Below, piece after piece: positions 5,766 through 6,041 of a stretch of 6,041 nt of DNA. Position 1 is the stretch's first letter. Each line of letters starts with the position of its first letter. The stretch is from positions 17,763 to 23,803 of the forward strand of contig KL568542.1 of NCBI GenBank assembly GCA_000715605.1, written 5' to 3'. Both the position numbers and the translations under genes were made by a program. The notes under the pieces are model-generated. The model worked only from the letters and a program-made list of their open reading frames with translations, did not search any database and had not been told where the DNA came from. Source of the DNA: Streptomyces speibonae. GTDB taxonomy: Bacteria; Actinomycetota; Actinomycetes; Streptomycetales; Streptomycetaceae.

Positions 5766-5779
5766 GTCCCCGCGGGGAC
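5766..5779. promoter_or_regulatory. 14-bp palindrome at the -35 position, candidate operator
   Basis: GTCCCCGCGGGGAC is a perfect palindrome centred 33 bp before ATG 5739, the position expected for the -35 element if the mRNA is leaderless. A regulator bound here would block or assist RNA polymerase. Its centre is GC rather than the central CG usual in LacI-family operators, so the link to the neighbouring regulator is uncertain. Confidence 0.35.
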
Positions 5780-5819
5780 CGCACGCCCGGCCCACGCCGT
5801 CGAGGAACCACCCGCACCA

Positions 5820-5839
5820 GGGGCGCGGGGAACTGCGCG
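5820..5839. repeat. Streptomyces-type intergenic repeat, copy 1
   Basis: GGGGCGCGGGGAACTGCGCG, identical to the copy at 5889-5908 and offset by 69 bp; the identity includes one more A on the left (5819). GCGCG (5823-5827) can pair with CGCGC (5836-5840) around an 8-nt loop. I recall this sequence as a frequent intergenic element in Streptomyces genomes. Confidence 0.8.
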
Positions 5840-5888
5840 CGCAACCCCCACGGCGGGCCAACCGTCCACGGACCGGTCACCCTCGAAA

Positions 5889-5908
5889 GGGGCGCGGGGA
5901 ACTGCGCG
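5889..5908. repeat. Streptomyces-type intergenic repeat, copy 2, probable terminator of the lacI-type gene
   Basis: Second exact copy of GGGGCGCGGGGAACTGCGCG. Read on the minus strand it begins 6 nt after the stop codon of the regulator gene, folds through CGCG (5905-5908) with CGCG (5893-5896), and ends CCCC followed by TTT. This order, stop codon then hairpin then a short T-run, is what a weak intrinsic terminator looks like. Confidence 0.7.
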
Positions 5909-5914
5909 AAACGT

Positions 5915-6041
5915 TCACTGTCCCCGCGGCACCCCCGTGGACCCCCGCACCACCAACTCCCCCCGCACGGACGCGACTCCGCCCGAAGGCTGCTCCTCGC
6001 GGCCCATCGCGATGCGGCCCGCGCGGGCTCCCGCCTCCGCC
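5915..6041 (-). CDS. Probable LacI-family transcriptional regulator, C-terminal fragment
   Basis: Only the last 41 codons and the TGA stop (5917-5915) are inside the window; the gene continues past the right edge. The frame reads AEAGARAGRIAMGREEQPSG at the far end and ends with SVRGELVVRGSTGVPRGQ. ELVVRGST followed by a proline-containing tail is the typical last strand of LacI/GalR-type sugar-responsive repressors, where it closes the periplasmic-binding-protein-like effector domain. The DNA-binding part is not visible, so effector and target cannot be told. It is on the same strand as, and upstream of, the TIM-barrel gene (175-bp gap), which makes that gene a possible target. A GntR-type hybrid with the same C-terminal domain is the main alternative. 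Confidence 0.75.
   Translation of the reverse strand, partial: AEAGARAGRIAMGREEQPSGGVASVRGELVVRGSTGVPRGQ

Noticed and set aside
5740..5880. N-terminal extension of the TIM-barrel protein from GTG 5880
   Set aside because: It would translate through the dispersed 20-bp repeat, the palindrome and the -10 box; the barrel begins normally at MKFAFST.
5908..5917. GAAACGTTCA as a LacI-type operator
   Set aside because: Only AACGTT is palindromic, and it overlaps the stop codon of the regulator gene and the end of a repeat copy, so there is no sign that it is an operator.

Overview
The window is high-GC actinobacterial DNA, most likely from Streptomyces. Codon third positions are strongly G/C. Several genes have no Shine-Dalgarno sequence but carry a TAGNNT hexamer just upstream. 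A 20-bp intergenic repeat that I recall as common in Streptomyces occurs twice near the right edge. The left edge is not genomic: bases 3-21 are the 19-bp Tn5/Nextera mosaic end, so this is a contig end carrying library adapter.

From left to right: (1) the 5' part (270 codons) of a secreted, Tat-type family 3 glycoside hydrolase (beta-N-acetylhexosaminidase type), minus strand, cut off by the contig end before the catalytic nucleophile; (2) a 338-bp gene-free gap with the hydrolase promoter, paired repeats around it, and several hairpins or palindromes, the strongest a perfect 14-bp stem; (3) a LysR-type regulator, minus strand; (4) a divergently transcribed EamA-like DMT exporter resembling the E. 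coli O-acetylserine/cysteine exporter; (5) a small protein with two predicted membrane segments and a C-terminal glutaredoxin/mycoredoxin-like domain (CRYC), minus strand, convergent with eamA; (6) an EntS-type MFS exporter, minus strand; (7) a xylose-isomerase-like TIM-barrel protein (sugar phosphate isomerase/epimerase family), minus strand; (8) a 175-bp gap with two copies of the Streptomyces repeat and a 14-bp palindrome at the isomerase promoter; (9) the last 41 codons of a probable LacI-family regulator, minus strand, running off the right edge.

The clearest functional unit is the divergent lysR/eamA pair, where the regulator probably controls the exporter and possibly itself. The lacI-family gene, the TIM-barrel gene, the MFS gene and the glutaredoxin-like gene all point left, but gaps of 65 to 175 bp and separate TAGNNT boxes suggest individual transcription rather than one operon. 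Nothing here is clearly a new system. The items most worth a second look are the membrane-tethered glutaredoxin, the putative leaderless starts, the tandem repeat behind the lacI-type gene, the structured gap in front of the glycosidase, and the adapter at the contig end.
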